A stretch of DNA of 49,222 nucleotides from contig QXCR01000192.1 in assembly GCA_004380135.1 (NCBI GenBank), forward strand, positions 1 through 49,222, read 5' to 3'. The DNA is from Stemphylium vesicarium (taxonomy: Eukaryota > Ascomycota > Dothideomycetes > Pleosporales > Pleosporaceae). The notes under the pieces are model-generated. The model ran no database searches. It was not told the origin of the DNA and saw only the letters and a program-made list of their open reading frames with translations. The position numbers were made by a program, and so were the translations under genes. Below are positions 10,430 through 20,520 of the stretch, piece by piece (the stretch's first letter is position 1; each line of letters begins with the position of its first letter).

Positions 10430-11565
10430 AGAAACACCTTCGCGTTGAACGCTGAAGGTCTCGCCTCGACTGGATACAACACGTCTGGAAATTACGGCAT
10501 CCTGGATCACCTCGAAGTTCTGAAGTGGGTCCAGAAGAATATCGCCAACTTCGGAGACGATGCAACCAAGGTCACTGTCGCCGGCCAGTCATTCGGTTCT
10601 TCGCAAGCCTACCATGCTGTCAACGGCCCTTTATTCAAGGGCTACTTCCGTGGTGCCATTTCGCAAAGTGGAATTCGCTATCAGTACGACACTCTTCTGG
10701 CCGGGCTTGCCACACCCTACGTCAACATATCGACTGCTCTTACTTTTGGTTCTGAGTATGTGTCTTCGCATAATGTTTCTACTATCGCCGAGATGCGCAA
10801 TATTTCCACGGCACAACTCTTCACTGGGTCGTCTGATCGAGTCAGGAACGAAAGTATCTGGTGAGTGACTGCCCTTTCCGCCGGCTACCCACTCAAGTTT
10901 AAGCCCGCGCTCGACGACTACGTCATCCCCTCGACCTACATCGCGGAACTGCTGTGCGGACCAGCCAACGACGTGCCTCTCATCACCGGAACTACGCGCG
11001 ACGAGAGTGGTGCCAGCACTACGACTAACTACACCGTCGCTGAGTACGAGTACTACACTTCTCTCAAGTACGGCAATTTGTCCTCTGCCTACCAGCAGCT
11101 GTACCCTGCAGGCAACAAAAGCACTTCGGCATCCACCTCCTGGAGCAATGTTGCCCGCGACACCTCTCTCGTATCGTCATGGGCATTCGGTACCGAGTGG
11201 GTGAAGTCAGCACAGAGCCCATTCTACACATACTACTGGGATCACGCCCCGCCTAGCCAGGATTCTGGTGCCTCTCACCAATCTGAAATCATGTACGCGC
11301 TGAACTCTTTGTACGCAAACGCGGACACGTATCCGTATACCGACTAAGACTACTATCTTAGAGAGGTCATGTCGAACTATTGGGCCAAATTTGTTAAGAC
11401 GCTCGATCCGAATGATGGGGGGCTGTTCCGGCGCAATGGGAGCGTAATGACGGTGTCAACGAGACTGTGATGCGTCTAGGTGAGGTATTTGGGCCGACGA
11501 AGATTGCGGAGTCGGAGCAGGTGGATTTGATCATAGCGTGTTTTGCGCAGCAGAGTCCGTATTAG
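10430..11565 (+). pseudogene. Decayed type-B carboxylesterase/lipase
   Basis: Clear homology to the secreted carboxylesterase/lipase family from about 10438 (FALNAEGL) to the stop at 11563-11565. The nucleophile motif is GQSFGS, and the mid-domain PLITGTTRDESGA and the C-terminal VNETVMRLG and QVDLII are present. It is broken four ways: the N-terminal part (oxyanion HGG region) is missing; an in-frame TGA lies at 10862-10864; a TAA at 11345-11347 sits where relatives have an acidic residue before DYYL; and a frame change occurs in the G run near 11418-11423, after which the family C-terminus continues in another frame. The TGA overlaps a GTGAGT, but no intron of usable size restores a different frame. 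Non-functional as an esterase. Confidence 0.85.
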
Positions 11566-12981
11566 ATGTTCTAAGGGCCAGACGGGGATGCGTAGGGAAA
11601 TATGTATGGTGGGGGCGGAACCAGACGTTGGAATGATGAGAGAAGGCAGACGATTGTCGCCAATTGGGCTGGCATACCTACGAGAAGAAAAGATCGAGTA
11701 TATTGCGGATCGAACAACTGTAGCAAATGATATCATAGCGAATCGGCTTTTACAATTACAGAGCTACGTCAGCGGTCACCTGTAATCCCTTACTCATCAC
11801 GGCTTCGCCACTAATCTCAGTCCTCGCATCTCGCCGATCATGTTGAAGAATTTAAAGTGGCCGTGCTGACGTGCAGCTGTCCGGGCTGTTCTTTCAATCC
11901 AGGCCTGCATCGAGGAGAGACGCGCTTTACATGATTGTGGATAGTGTGTATGGCCGCGAAGTGCCTTGTACCCACTACTTTGTGGATGTGAGCATGAAGT
12001 GGTTGAACGCCTTTGCCGTCCTGTGGGGCGATCCCGCAGGGATCTAGCTTGTCAAGGTTAGCTCGCGGAAAGGACCCATACCTAGGTACCGACCTCGGAA
12101 AACAACCACATTCAACAGCTACGCCAGGTCGCCGTCCTAAGTTTGGGAGTGGAGTTCATCGGAGCGGGGCGAGATGGAGCGGAGCAGCAGGACGCCTTGC
12201 ATTGCATATCCACAGCTTGAGGCGGTGCAGCCAATCCTCCCAAGCTCACCCGAGGTCAAGCTTTCCAAGCTTCTGTCAGGTACCTACCTGGCGCAGTCGT
12301 CCAGAGCACCTCATGGACATTGAAGCAGAGTGTTATTCAAGGGCCTAGCATGAATTCATGACGCAGCTAATTTGACAAGAAACCCCAGTAATCACACTCT
12401 CGCAAGATCGACGAAACAAGGCCTCCCACTATAATCAGTCCATTTTTTCTACACCGGACTGACTTTGTAAGATGGCTCAGGTACCCAGAGTTTCTGCACA
12501 TCATTATGGCCTTGCAAGCTAGTCTATAGCCAACTTACGTCGATTGCTCAAGAAGGCTTGGAAGAGCTTCATGTGTAGTGTGGATGAGAATTCCACCATG
12601 GCACGCCTGTGATTGACTAATCCGGCCAGGACACCGAGGTGCGGGCTAAAACGAATCTGGCCAAGGCCTCGACGCCAATATGTGGGCGTATTCGCGCTCA
12701 ACTACCGTTTCCAGCAGCTTTGCTACGTAGCTTGAGACGCGTAGAGGTATCGTGGGCCTTTTCTGGGGACCATGCCATCATGGATCTCTCTGGATGCCTG
12801 ATACAGTTCGATAGCTCATGATGCTAGTGGTATATTGTCCGCCTTATCCTAAAGCTGTAGATATAAAAAGGCGCTTCTTCGTGGACATGTCGAGTTGCAC
12901 CTTCACACATCAGTTCCCTCAATCCCTTCCACAAAGTCTCGAACCTCATCTCCAATCTTCTCGTCAAACAGAACCATCAAC
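11566..12981. other. 1.4-kb intergenic region before the secreted-protein gene
   Basis: No supported gene. It contains the TATA box of the next gene at its right end. The region from 11566 may include further decayed flank of the esterase, but nothing is recognisable. Confidence 0.45.
12862..12868 (+). promoter_or_regulatory. TATA box (TATAAAA)
   Basis: TATAAAA 114 bp before the ATG of the small secreted protein. Spacing leaves a plausible 5' UTR of about 85 nt. Confidence 0.6.
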
Positions 12982-13477
12982 ATGCACTTCACCAGCATTT
13001 TTGGGTGGGCCATGCTCTTCACTGGCACTGCCCTCGCCGCCCCGGCTGATATGTCAGCCAGTAAGCAACACAAAGCCCTGGTATATGAATGGCCGACTGA
13101 TTGATAGCTATAGACATGGCTGGACTCCAAAAGAGAAACGGTCATATCAATGTAGAAACATACAGCGGAGGCAACTGTGGTGGCACCAACCAAGGAACGA
13201 CTCACGTCGGAACGGGTGGCAAGTGTGTCAACTCCTCCAACGCCGGCTCAATCCACATCGGAGGCGCTTCGGCCAAAAACCCGGATGGCTGCCGCAGGGT
13301 TCATGCTCAATGGTACCTTGGTACAGGTAAGCCCATCCGTCGTCGCCTTTCAGTTGGTGATATTAATTTCACATAGGCTGCGGTGGCACACCAGGCATCC
13401 AGGCAACATACGATGCCCAATGGTGCCAGTCTCTTGCGCCGAACCAGAACTCTGCGCGCATGACATGCGTTGGCTAG
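12982..13477 (+). CDS. Small secreted six-cysteine protein
   Basis: Three exons (12982-13060, 13114-13326, 13377-13475 plus stop to 13477) join to a 130-residue protein. A signal peptide is evident: basic-free short n-region, hydrophobic core FGWAMLFTGTALA, likely cleavage after Ala20. Lys33-Arg34 could be a Kex2 site, removing a short propeptide. Six cysteines at 48, 64, 86, 99, 114 and 128 would allow three disulfides, and Asn66-Ser-Ser is a glycosylation sequon. The mature part is Gly/Asn/Ser/Thr-rich with repeated CGGT-like turns. Size, cysteine content and secretion resemble effector-like or extracellular fungal proteins, but I recognise no characterised family. Introns 53 and 50 nt, both with good consensus. 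Confidence 0.82.
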
Positions 13478-13873
13478 ATTTGCCAATTGAATGCGTAGGA
13501 GAAGGGGAGATTGAATGATCGAAGCCTGATCGTAGAAGTTGGAGGCAAGAATGGTGGGAGCAGATTTTGCTAGATCTTTGGAATGCCTAGATAGACGCTC
13601 ATTCATGATTCAATTTGGCTTGCGAGTTTCTGGTATGCATTCATCTTTTCTGTCTTTGGTGACGTTCATTGAATGCTAGAAAGAAGGAGCGACTCTCCTA
13701 TGCGCTGTAGATGTTGCTTACGTCGGTCCTTCCAATTCGGCGGATTTGCGGGCAGGCGAAACCGACTAGCGTGTGTAAGCGGCTTCTTCGGGATCTTCGG
13801 GGTTTCGGCGTCTTCTTCGCCTCACCCTCACAACTCCTCACTCTTCTGCCAACTCCCAACACACTGGCGACTC
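13478..13873 (+). promoter_or_regulatory. Upstream region of the Zn2Cys6 gene
   Basis: 396 bp between the secreted-protein gene and the Zn2Cys6 start. The frame is open back to 13673, but the upstream codons (Arg/Cys/Phe-rich) do not resemble the family, so they are read as promoter/leader. Confidence 0.4.
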
Positions 13874-15631
13874 ATGCCTTCATCGACATTGACTCCAACT
13901 GCACATGTTCGACCAGCTCCGCTTGCTTGCCTGGAGTGCCGTCGCTCTCATGTCAAATGCGATGGAGTCACACCCACTTGCGGTCGCTGCGAGGCCCGTA
14001 GTCGTGCTTGCACCTACAAGCGCTCTGGACGTGGTCGCCGACGAGGCGTGACGCGATCAGACTCGCCTGCTGATGCGCAACCACCGGCGGCAGAAGCAAC
14101 AGCGATGCCTTATCCTTCACCCACAGCGTCGCACCTTTTCACGTTTGGTGATGCCCCGACGCTCGCTGAGGCTCCTTCGCGCCTTTCGCAGGCGCCCCTC
14201 GCTGACGACACATCGGATCCGCTGCCGCTGCATCCTGTAACGCTTACAGCCTGGTCCGATGACGAGCAGCTGGTGAACCTGTATTATCTGAATTTTCACT
14301 CGAGTCATCCGGTACTACTTCCAAGACACATGTACTGGGAACACAGATACCCTCGTTGTCTAAAGGCCGTCGTTCAGTATGTCGGTGGTTTCTTTTCTCC
14401 AGCAGCCTCGCGAGATGATCTGCGAAAATGCGCTGCTCGAGAGTTGGCCGACCCCGGCCAGGCTACACCCGGACTCATACAAGCACGTCTTTTATACGCA
14501 ATCGCTCTATTCGCTCAAAATGCCGCACTTGACGGCCAAAACATGCTCGACTCCGCGATCCAGGGTGCGCTGGCACTTGGCATGCATCAGCGTGATTTCG
14601 CCGCAAGACATGCCGACGGCTCAACAATTCTAGAAGAGAGCATGCGAAGGACATGGTGGGAGCTTTACGTTGCAGATGGCTGCATCGCCGCGTTGCAGCG
14701 AAAGTCGACCTTCAAGGCCAACACGGTGGATGCGGACGTGCTCCTACCCTGCGAGGACTTCATCTACGAAGGTGGTATGTGCTTCATTCCGCCGACACTT
14801 GCTGAATATCACGACAACGTCTTCGCGGAGCAGGAAAAGGTCTTCTCCTCCTACTGCTATCGCATTGAAGCCGTGCGTCTTCTTGGGCGCGTTTTAACCA
14901 TCACCGGCACACATGGGGTACACAGAGATCTCGTGCAAGCAGTTGACAATTCGCTTGCTGCCTTTTTGCATCATCTGCCTCGGACCAAGACTGAGGCTGA
15001 GATTTCCAACACTTTCGGTGAGCTGGATGAACTCATGTTCCAGGCACATACCATCATCCAGTGGGCGACCATCCTCCTACACTATCCCAGAGGTGATCTG
15101 ATAACACCAGACGCTCTGGCCCAAACCGTTCCCGGAGCGAATTGCACCAAGTTGCTGTGCCCTTGCAATCGGCAACACGTTCACTCCGTCAAGGCTGTCG
15201 AGGCGTCCAGGACCATTGCAATGCTAGCCGCTCTGCAATCACCCGCCCAGAAGCATAGCCCCTTATTTGTGTATCCGATCGCTCTGGCTACTGTCGTGCA
15301 AATTTCCATTGGTGCGATACACGCCAGAAATCTCAGTCCTTGTTTGGAACAGCATTCCGACCGTGTTAAGCTGCTCCTCGGTGTGTGCAAGACACTGGGT
15401 CGGCATTGGTCATCCGCCGAAAGCATGCTGCGCACGCTAAAGAAAGTGGCAGGCGCGGTATTCCGAAGTTCTCATCTCGCGCCTTCGAGTACACCGCACC
15501 AGGACTGTCCAACGGGCGACAGCGCACTCTCACTTGGAAGCATACCCATCGAAAGAAACCCTTTTGATGATCTTGATCTCAATGATTTGTATGGCCTCAT
15601 GGGTCTAGACAGCGAACCGATGCGCATGTAG
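13874..15631 (+). CDS. Zn2Cys6 fungal-specific transcription factor
   Basis: Nuclear DNA-binding regulator, single exon, 585 residues. The binuclear zinc cluster is complete at Cys19, 22, 29, 36, 39 and 46 (spacing 2-6-6-2-6), followed by a basic linker SGRGRRRG. A Pro/Ser/Ala-rich linker leads to the fungal transcription-factor middle homology region, starting near VNLYYLNFHSSHPVLL and including the RRTWWELYVADG motif typical of that domain. The C-terminus is acidic (NPFDDLDLNDLYGLMGLD), a candidate activation segment. ATG 13874 is chosen because it places the cluster close to the N-terminus as usual. It converges with the persulfide dioxygenase gene with an 86-bp gap, so it could regulate the adjacent sulfide genes; that is inference. 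Confidence 0.93.
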   Translation: MPSSTLTPTAHVRPAPLACLECRRSHVKCDGVTPTCGRCEARSRACTYKRSGRGRRRGVTRSDSPADAQPPAAEATAMPYPSPTASHLFTFGDAPTLAEAPSRLSQAPLADDTSDPLPLHPVTLTAWSDDEQLVNLYYLNFHSSHPVLLPRHMYWEHRYPRCLKAVVQYVGGFFSPAASRDDLRKCAARELADPGQATPGLIQARLLYAIALFAQNAALDGQNMLDSAIQGALALGMHQRDFAARHADGSTILEESMRRTWWELYVADGCIAALQRKSTFKANTVDADVLLPCEDFIYEGGMCFIPPTLAEYHDNVFAEQEKVFSSYCYRIEAVRLLGRVLTITGTHGVHRDLVQAVDNSLAAFLHHLPRTKTEAEISNTFGELDELMFQAHTIIQWATILLHYPRGDLITPDALAQTVPGANCTKLLCPCNRQHVHSVKAVEASRTIAMLAALQSPAQKHSPLFVYPIALATVVQISIGAIHARNLSPCLEQHSDRVKLLLGVCKTLGRHWSSAESMLRTLKKVAGAVFRSSHLAPSSTPHQDCPTGDSALSLGSIPIERNPFDDLDLNDLYGLMGLDSEPMRM

Positions 15632-15717
15632 CTGGAGTGTTCAACAAAACGTATGCCATAATATGAACGCGCCTTCATATACTACAAACATCGCTCATAT
15701 ACGAAGTTGAATCTCGA

Positions 15718-16999
15718 CTACCACTCCCCACATTGCAACCTGATTGGTAGACCCATCAAACGCTCGCCACCCACCGTGGGTCGAGGTAGTCTTCCTGCCC
15801 GGATGTTGATCTGCAAAGAAGGATCCAGTAATTTTGGCGCAGCCAATCTCGCATCACGCTTCTGTCGCAAGGCGAGAAATTCTGCTTCTTCAACTCCTGT
15901 CGAAAGATGCTTATTCCTTTCTCGATGTTCGCCTACCGTCATCCAAGGTACGGCTTCGCACCGCTCCGGGCAGGCTGGATAATCATGGCCCGTCCAAATC
16001 TTCATTCCTTCCGGTAGTTTGAGTAACCTTTGTGCCGATTCATATAAATTCTTCGCACTGCCGCCGGGGAAATCGCACCGTGCCGTGCCTATGTCAGCAT
16101 GGAAGATGGAGTCGCCGCAGAAGACGTTCCCTTGTTCAAATCAGCATTATGTAATTTGCTGATTTGCAGGGGCACCTACCGGCGATTTGATAGCCTATAT
16201 GGTCGGGTGTGTGTCCTGGTAGATGCATGACGTTTACCGTCATTTGTCCGAGCTCGAACGACTCATAGTCTTCGAAGAGGTGATCAAACACGTCTTCGTA
16301 TTCATCGGCAGGTATGCCGTATCTTGCAGCAAACCGTTCTTGAACTTGGCGAATGCGCTTCCCGATGCAGATAGGCGGCCTGGAGCCTTGCTGTTGTAGA
16401 AGTCGGTGTTGAAGGTAAGAAGCCGCTGTTAGATGATCGGCGTGTGTGTGTGTTTCCAGGATCTTTTCGACGTGATATCCGTGCCGCGCTATCGTTGCCA
16501 GTATGTTATCGGCGGTTGATGTGCTTATGGTCCTTGAGTCTGCGGCGTAATCCAACACGGCATCGATGATGATAGCTTTCTTTGTGTAAGGGTCTGCAAC
16601 CACGTATTGCCATGTTCCCGTATTTTCTTCGAACAAGCTGTGGATCGTGGGTTCTTGAGTCATAGCAGCTGGACCGTGGTGTGATGCTTGAATTTCACCT
16701 CTTGATGAAGTTTGGGAAGGCCGCTCGACGGAAGCAGACGCCATACACCTATTTTGGCCCTTGAATACTTTAGGCCGCTTCCAACTGAACGCGCGATCTT
16801 TTGGTGAATAAGCCGCAGTCGCTCTCCGATGCGGTAAGTGATGATGGGATCTCGCGGCCTGGATCGAAAGTGCGGGCCGTGGAGGAAGGGAAGGCCAGGT
16901 TAGTCGTAAATTCTTCGAAATCTGCAGAGTCTTCATTTGTGGGTTATATTTTGAACGTTGGTTTCCAGAAGTATGGAGATGACAGCACCTTCGTTGCAT
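15718..16999 (-). CDS. Metallo-beta-lactamase-fold persulfide dioxygenase (Blh/ETHE1-like)
   Basis: Non-heme iron enzyme family oxidising glutathione persulfide to sulfite in mitochondrial sulfide catabolism. Exons 16999-16180 and 16130-15718 around a 49-nt intron give 410 residues, or 389 if translation starts at the ATG at 16936. Motifs: THTHADH, HLPGHTPDHIGY, CGDSIFHADIGTARCDFPGG and WTGHDYP, giving the full MBL metal-ligand set. The FEENTGTWQYVVADP start of the domain and the STADNILATI / ILETHTHADHLTAA segments look like Blh-type persulfide dioxygenases. About 110 N-terminal residues before the domain are Arg/Ser/His-rich with few acids, consistent with a mitochondrial presequence. Head-to-head with sulfide:quinone oxidoreductase, its upstream partner in the pathway. 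Glyoxalase-II-like activity cannot be excluded from sequence alone. Confidence 0.88.
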
Positions 17000-17273
17000 T
17001 TCTCATATACCTGGGTCTCCGATGCAGGGATCGGTGTTTACCCACAAAACAAGACGCCGACGATCCATGCAAATCGCCGAACCTGGGGTGCTCCTGCTCA
17101 ACTTGCTCACTTATGGCACTCTTTCTGCATTAAATGACTGAACCGCATCTTGACCACGGAATTTCACACCGTTCTTTGTTTGGCCCAGCAACTTTGTTCT
17201 ACTTCTACCCGGAGCTGGCCCACACTTCCCTTGCACTGGCATTACGGAAACAGAAACCGTGAACGTCAACAAA
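17000..17273. promoter_or_regulatory. Bidirectional promoter of the sulfide-oxidation pair
   Basis: Only 274 bp separate the start codons of the two divergent sulfide-oxidation genes (337 bp if the dioxygenase starts at 16936). The arrangement suggests shared control. No TATA box was seen; candidate factor sites would need comparison with relatives. Confidence 0.5.
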
Positions 17274-18611
17274 ATGTACACCTCGTGTGCACGCACAAGT
17301 GCCGTCTCTCGTGGGGCGCGGGCCGTCGCGCGAGGACTTGCGACAGTCCAGCCTATAACAACAACAGCTAGGAATCATAAGGTCGTGGTCGTTGGGAATG
17401 GCTCCGCCGGTGTCGCGCTCAGCCATCAGCTCTTGCGGAAAGGCACCTTCGCCCAGGACGACATTGCTGTCATCGACCCCGCAGAATGGCATCATTACCA
17501 ACCCGGGTGGACGCTCGTTGGAGGCGGCTTGAAATCCAAGAAGGAATTACGGACGCCAGTCGATCAACTTGTGAATAGCAAGCTGAAGTTCTACAACAAG
17601 CAGGTCGCGAAATTTCATCCAGACGAGAATAGTCTGTCGCTGAGTGATGGAGATATAATTCATTACGACCAGCTTGTGGTGGCTCCAGGCATCAAGGTCG
17701 ACTACAGCAGTGTCAAGGGCCTTCCTGAAGCGATGGCCGACCTAGACAGCCTCGTATCATCAATCTACAGCTACGACTATTGTGACAAAGCTTTCCGGAA
17801 CATACAGCGCCTCAAAAAAGGCTCCGCCATATTCACTCAGCCATCCGGGATAATAAAGTGCGCCGGGGCACCTCAAAAGATCATGTGGCTGGCGATGGAC
17901 CATTGGAGACGCGCGGGCTTGTACAAAGACGAGACTGGATCATCAGCGATCGACGTGACCTTCGCCACGGGTCTGCCAACCATGTTCGGGGTCCCAAAGT
18001 ATAATGCGAAGCTTGACGAACTGCGCAAAGAGCGAGGTGTCGAGGGGCTATTTGAGCATAACCTCGTATTGATTGACGGAAACACTGCGACATTTGCTCG
18101 GCCTGGGAGCGAAGAGCCTGTTCACCGACACTTTGACTTTCTGCACGTCGCACCAAGAAACGTCCCACACGCTTTCGTCAGGGAAAGCTCGCTAAGCAAC
18201 GAAGCGGGATTTGTTGACGTCGATCAGCATTCGCTTCGCCATAAGAAGTGGAAGAATGTGTGGTCGATTGGTGACGCGTCGAGTCTGCCCACATCGAAGA
18301 CGGTGGCGGCGATAACGTCTCAAGCCCCTGTCCTCACCGCGAATATACTGCGTAATCTTGAGGGAAAGGAGCCGCTGGGCGATTATGACGGTTATACATC
18401 ATGTCCGCTGTTGACTGGCGAGAAGAAAGTCCTCTTAGCAGAGTTCAAGTACGGTGGAGTACCAAAAGAAACGTTCAATCAGTGGTTTGGCATTGACCAG
18501 GCTGTTCCACGACGCGCATTTTTCCATTTGAAGAAGGATTTCTTTCCGTGGGTGTATGATCGTTTTCATGTGAAAGGTCAATGGGGCGGGCCCAGGGGTT
18601 GGATCAGGTAG
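17274..18611 (+). CDS. hmt2 / SQOR-like: Sulfide:quinone oxidoreductase, mitochondrial
   Basis: Flavoprotein of the inner mitochondrial membrane oxidising H2S and passing electrons to ubiquinone while forming a persulfide. Single exon, 445 residues. The N-terminus is Arg/Ala/Ser-rich without acids for about 25 residues, a presequence. Rossmann motif VVVGNGSAGVALSHQLL for FAD follows, then EWHHYQPGWTLVGGG and the redox cysteines in IIKCAGAPQKIMW (Cys196) and GYTSCPLLTG (Cys377), equivalent to human SQOR Cys201 and Cys379. C-terminal FAD-binding WSIGDASSLPTSKTVAAI and an aromatic-rich amphipathic tail are present. The ATG at 17274 is the start; an upstream GTG in the same frame is disregarded. 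The gene matches the type II SQR of fungi (fission yeast Hmt2). Confidence 0.95.
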   Translation: MYTSCARTSAVSRGARAVARGLATVQPITTTARNHKVVVVGNGSAGVALSHQLLRKGTFAQDDIAVIDPAEWHHYQPGWTLVGGGLKSKKELRTPVDQLVNSKLKFYNKQVAKFHPDENSLSLSDGDIIHYDQLVVAPGIKVDYSSVKGLPEAMADLDSLVSSIYSYDYCDKAFRNIQRLKKGSAIFTQPSGIIKCAGAPQKIMWLAMDHWRRAGLYKDETGSSAIDVTFATGLPTMFGVPKYNAKLDELRKERGVEGLFEHNLVLIDGNTATFARPGSEEPVHRHFDFLHVAPRNVPHAFVRESSLSNEAGFVDVDQHSLRHKKWKNVWSIGDASSLPTSKTVAAITSQAPVLTANILRNLEGKEPLGDYDGYTSCPLLTGEKKVLLAEFKYGGVPKETFNQWFGIDQAVPRRAFFHLKKDFFPWVYDRFHVKGQWGGPRGWIR

Positions 18612-19430
18612 TTTTGATTCGTTTCTAGACTGTCAGGACTTTCGATGCAGTGAAGAATGTATCCTTTTCGTCTTGTGCTCGAGCCTTGTAGAACTCTTCC
18701 CAATGTTCTCACCACTGTGATCGCATTGTACCGCCTCTAGCCGCACCAGAATGTGGGAGTCGCGCGCCATGTCACTTCCTCCAACGGGTCCGGGCCACGT
18801 ATTCCCCTCCCGAAGCGCCTGTACAACAAGAACAGTGCGCAAATCACCCAGCAGAACTCCATCGGGCATCTCGGTGTTTCTAAGACAGCTTCAGCAAAAA
18901 GCGAATTTATAGAGTAATCAATACGAAGATCAGCGCCAGAATCCGCGGCACTACCAAGGCATGGCACACAACGCACGTGACGCGGAAAGCTTGACTAAGA
19001 CGACATGGGGGGCTCATTAACAGAATGTCAACCTCGTATTTTCAACAGGTAGGATGAGAATCCTGGTTCAGATCTTACTCAGTCAGCATGCACGTTGCAA
19101 AGAAAAGATGCAGTCGGGCAGCAGGGACACTTTCATGTCATAAGGCGTAGCATAACTTGCGGACAACGTTCTTAGTAAGCTCCTCGGGAAAGCTTCACCG
19201 TACCAAGTATTAGGTGTACAGTAATAGTCGTGCTGCCGGACCACATCTATTTTTGTCAACGAGCAGGGGGCCGCAGGATAAGATTCCCACCCCGGCCCGG
19301 AACTACACAGAGTACTTCCGATCCGCGATGCCAAATCTCGAGTGACCTGCTGCGCCTTGAGGTTGTACAATTCACGCAAGACGAAAGGGGGTTTTGTGAG
19401 AACAAACAAACGACTTGGTAGATTTACTGT
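18612..19430. other. 819-bp intergenic region, no supported gene
   Basis: Between two convergent genes, so mostly 3' flanks. Minus-strand open frames at 18737-18976 and 19083-19409 lack recognisable domains; the second starts at a TTG. Confidence 0.45.
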
Positions 19431-20520
19431 CTAAGCAAACTCGCTATTTGACTTCCCGTCCCAGCGGGTCGCTCTCCGAAGTCTCACTTTAACAATTCCC
19501 GCGAGCGTTCCTATAAAGGCGGCGGCGAGGCTTGCGAGTGCCCATGGGTGTTCTACAAACCATAATACTACCGCGACGTCGCCGCCGTGCCATGTGCCAC
19601 CGGGCTTGTGTCCGAAGAAGGTGAATTCCTCAGAGTAGAAGATTCGTGGGAGGACGGCGAAGCAATTCGAGTCTGTTTCGATTGCCAAATTAGCGATTGA
19701 ATCTACAAGATCTTTTTTACTGCGTTGACTTACCAATGTGCTTAGCTCGCCGACGCTGGAAGCATTGCTCGTCCTCACACCGCTCGTACCACTCTTGCAA
19801 TATTGTGGTCGTGAACTGCGGTCCCGTTGTCCAGAAGATAGTGAGATAGGGGAAGAGCAGATTCCAGTTGTGTGTCATGAGCCCCTCCGTCATTTTCTTA
19901 ACAATCGGATGCTTCGCCACTGACGCCATGAGATCGTTGTTGACACCCAATGGCGATGCCTCTGGGAACCAAGCCGGGAACTCCAACAAGGGGTCGAGCG
20001 AGCGCCGACAAGCGACGTCTAGATCCATGTAGACGCCACCGTAATGGTACAGTGCAAAGTACTTCAGCGCGTCGACCTTTTGGATAGGGTATTGGTAGCC
20101 GTCGTATGTTGGAAGAAACCAGGGGTATTCGTTTTCGAGCAGTTCGCGTGCGCTCGTCGCGTTCCACATGCGGATCTCGTAGCCCGGGTTGAACTTCTTG
20201 CAGAGTTCGGGCGATCCGAAGCCGGTCGAAGGGGTTCCGGCGGGGGTTTCATGCTCGGGGTAGATATTGTTGAACCAGATGTAGTGGATGATGCGCGGGA
20301 TCTTGGTCTCTGCGATTGGAGCATAGTCTGACTCCTGAGGCTGCTCGCCGCGCAGCATCGACTCATTCAGAGTTTTTGCGTAGTCGCTAGGAAAGTCTTC
20401 CCAATCAATCATGATATTCTGGAGGTATGTCTGGAAAGCATATTGGTGATAGATGACGCGTGTCACTTGAAGGATGGTTGCGCATGCGAAGAGTCGTACG
20501 AAAAGCTGACGATAGAGCAT
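19431..20520 (-). CDS. DXD-motif glycosyltransferase, SUR1/CSH1-type (MIPC synthase-like)
   Basis: Golgi type II membrane glycosyltransferase of the OCH1/SUR1 sugar-binding-region family; SUR1/CSH1 members mannosylate inositol phosphorylceramide. Exons 20520-19734 and 19672-19431 with a 61-nt intron give 342 residues. N-terminal membrane anchor near residues 6-25, IPRIIHYIWF at the domain start, YPIQKVDALKYFALYHYGGVYMDLDVACRR with DXD at Asp166-Asp168, and HNWNLLFPYLTIFWTTGPQF. The second exon adds GHKPGGTWHGGD and a C-terminal hydrophobic helix (LASLAAAFIGTLAGIV), as in SUR1-like proteins that have a C-terminal membrane segment. Sphingolipid role is by family; a general mannosyltransferase is the alternative. 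Confidence 0.88.

Noticed and set aside
10862..10867. Possible intron at a GTGAGT in the esterase
   Set aside because: The only acceptor near enough would give a 37-nt intron, shorter than any here, and homology continues straight through the TGA.
13673..13873. Upstream extension of the Zn2Cys6 frame
   Set aside because: Open in frame but Arg/Cys/Phe-rich, unlike the family; the zinc cluster normally lies near the N-terminus.
17259..17273. GTG start giving five more residues in SQR
   Set aside because: Nuclear fungal genes start at ATG; 17274 gives a normal mitochondrial presequence.
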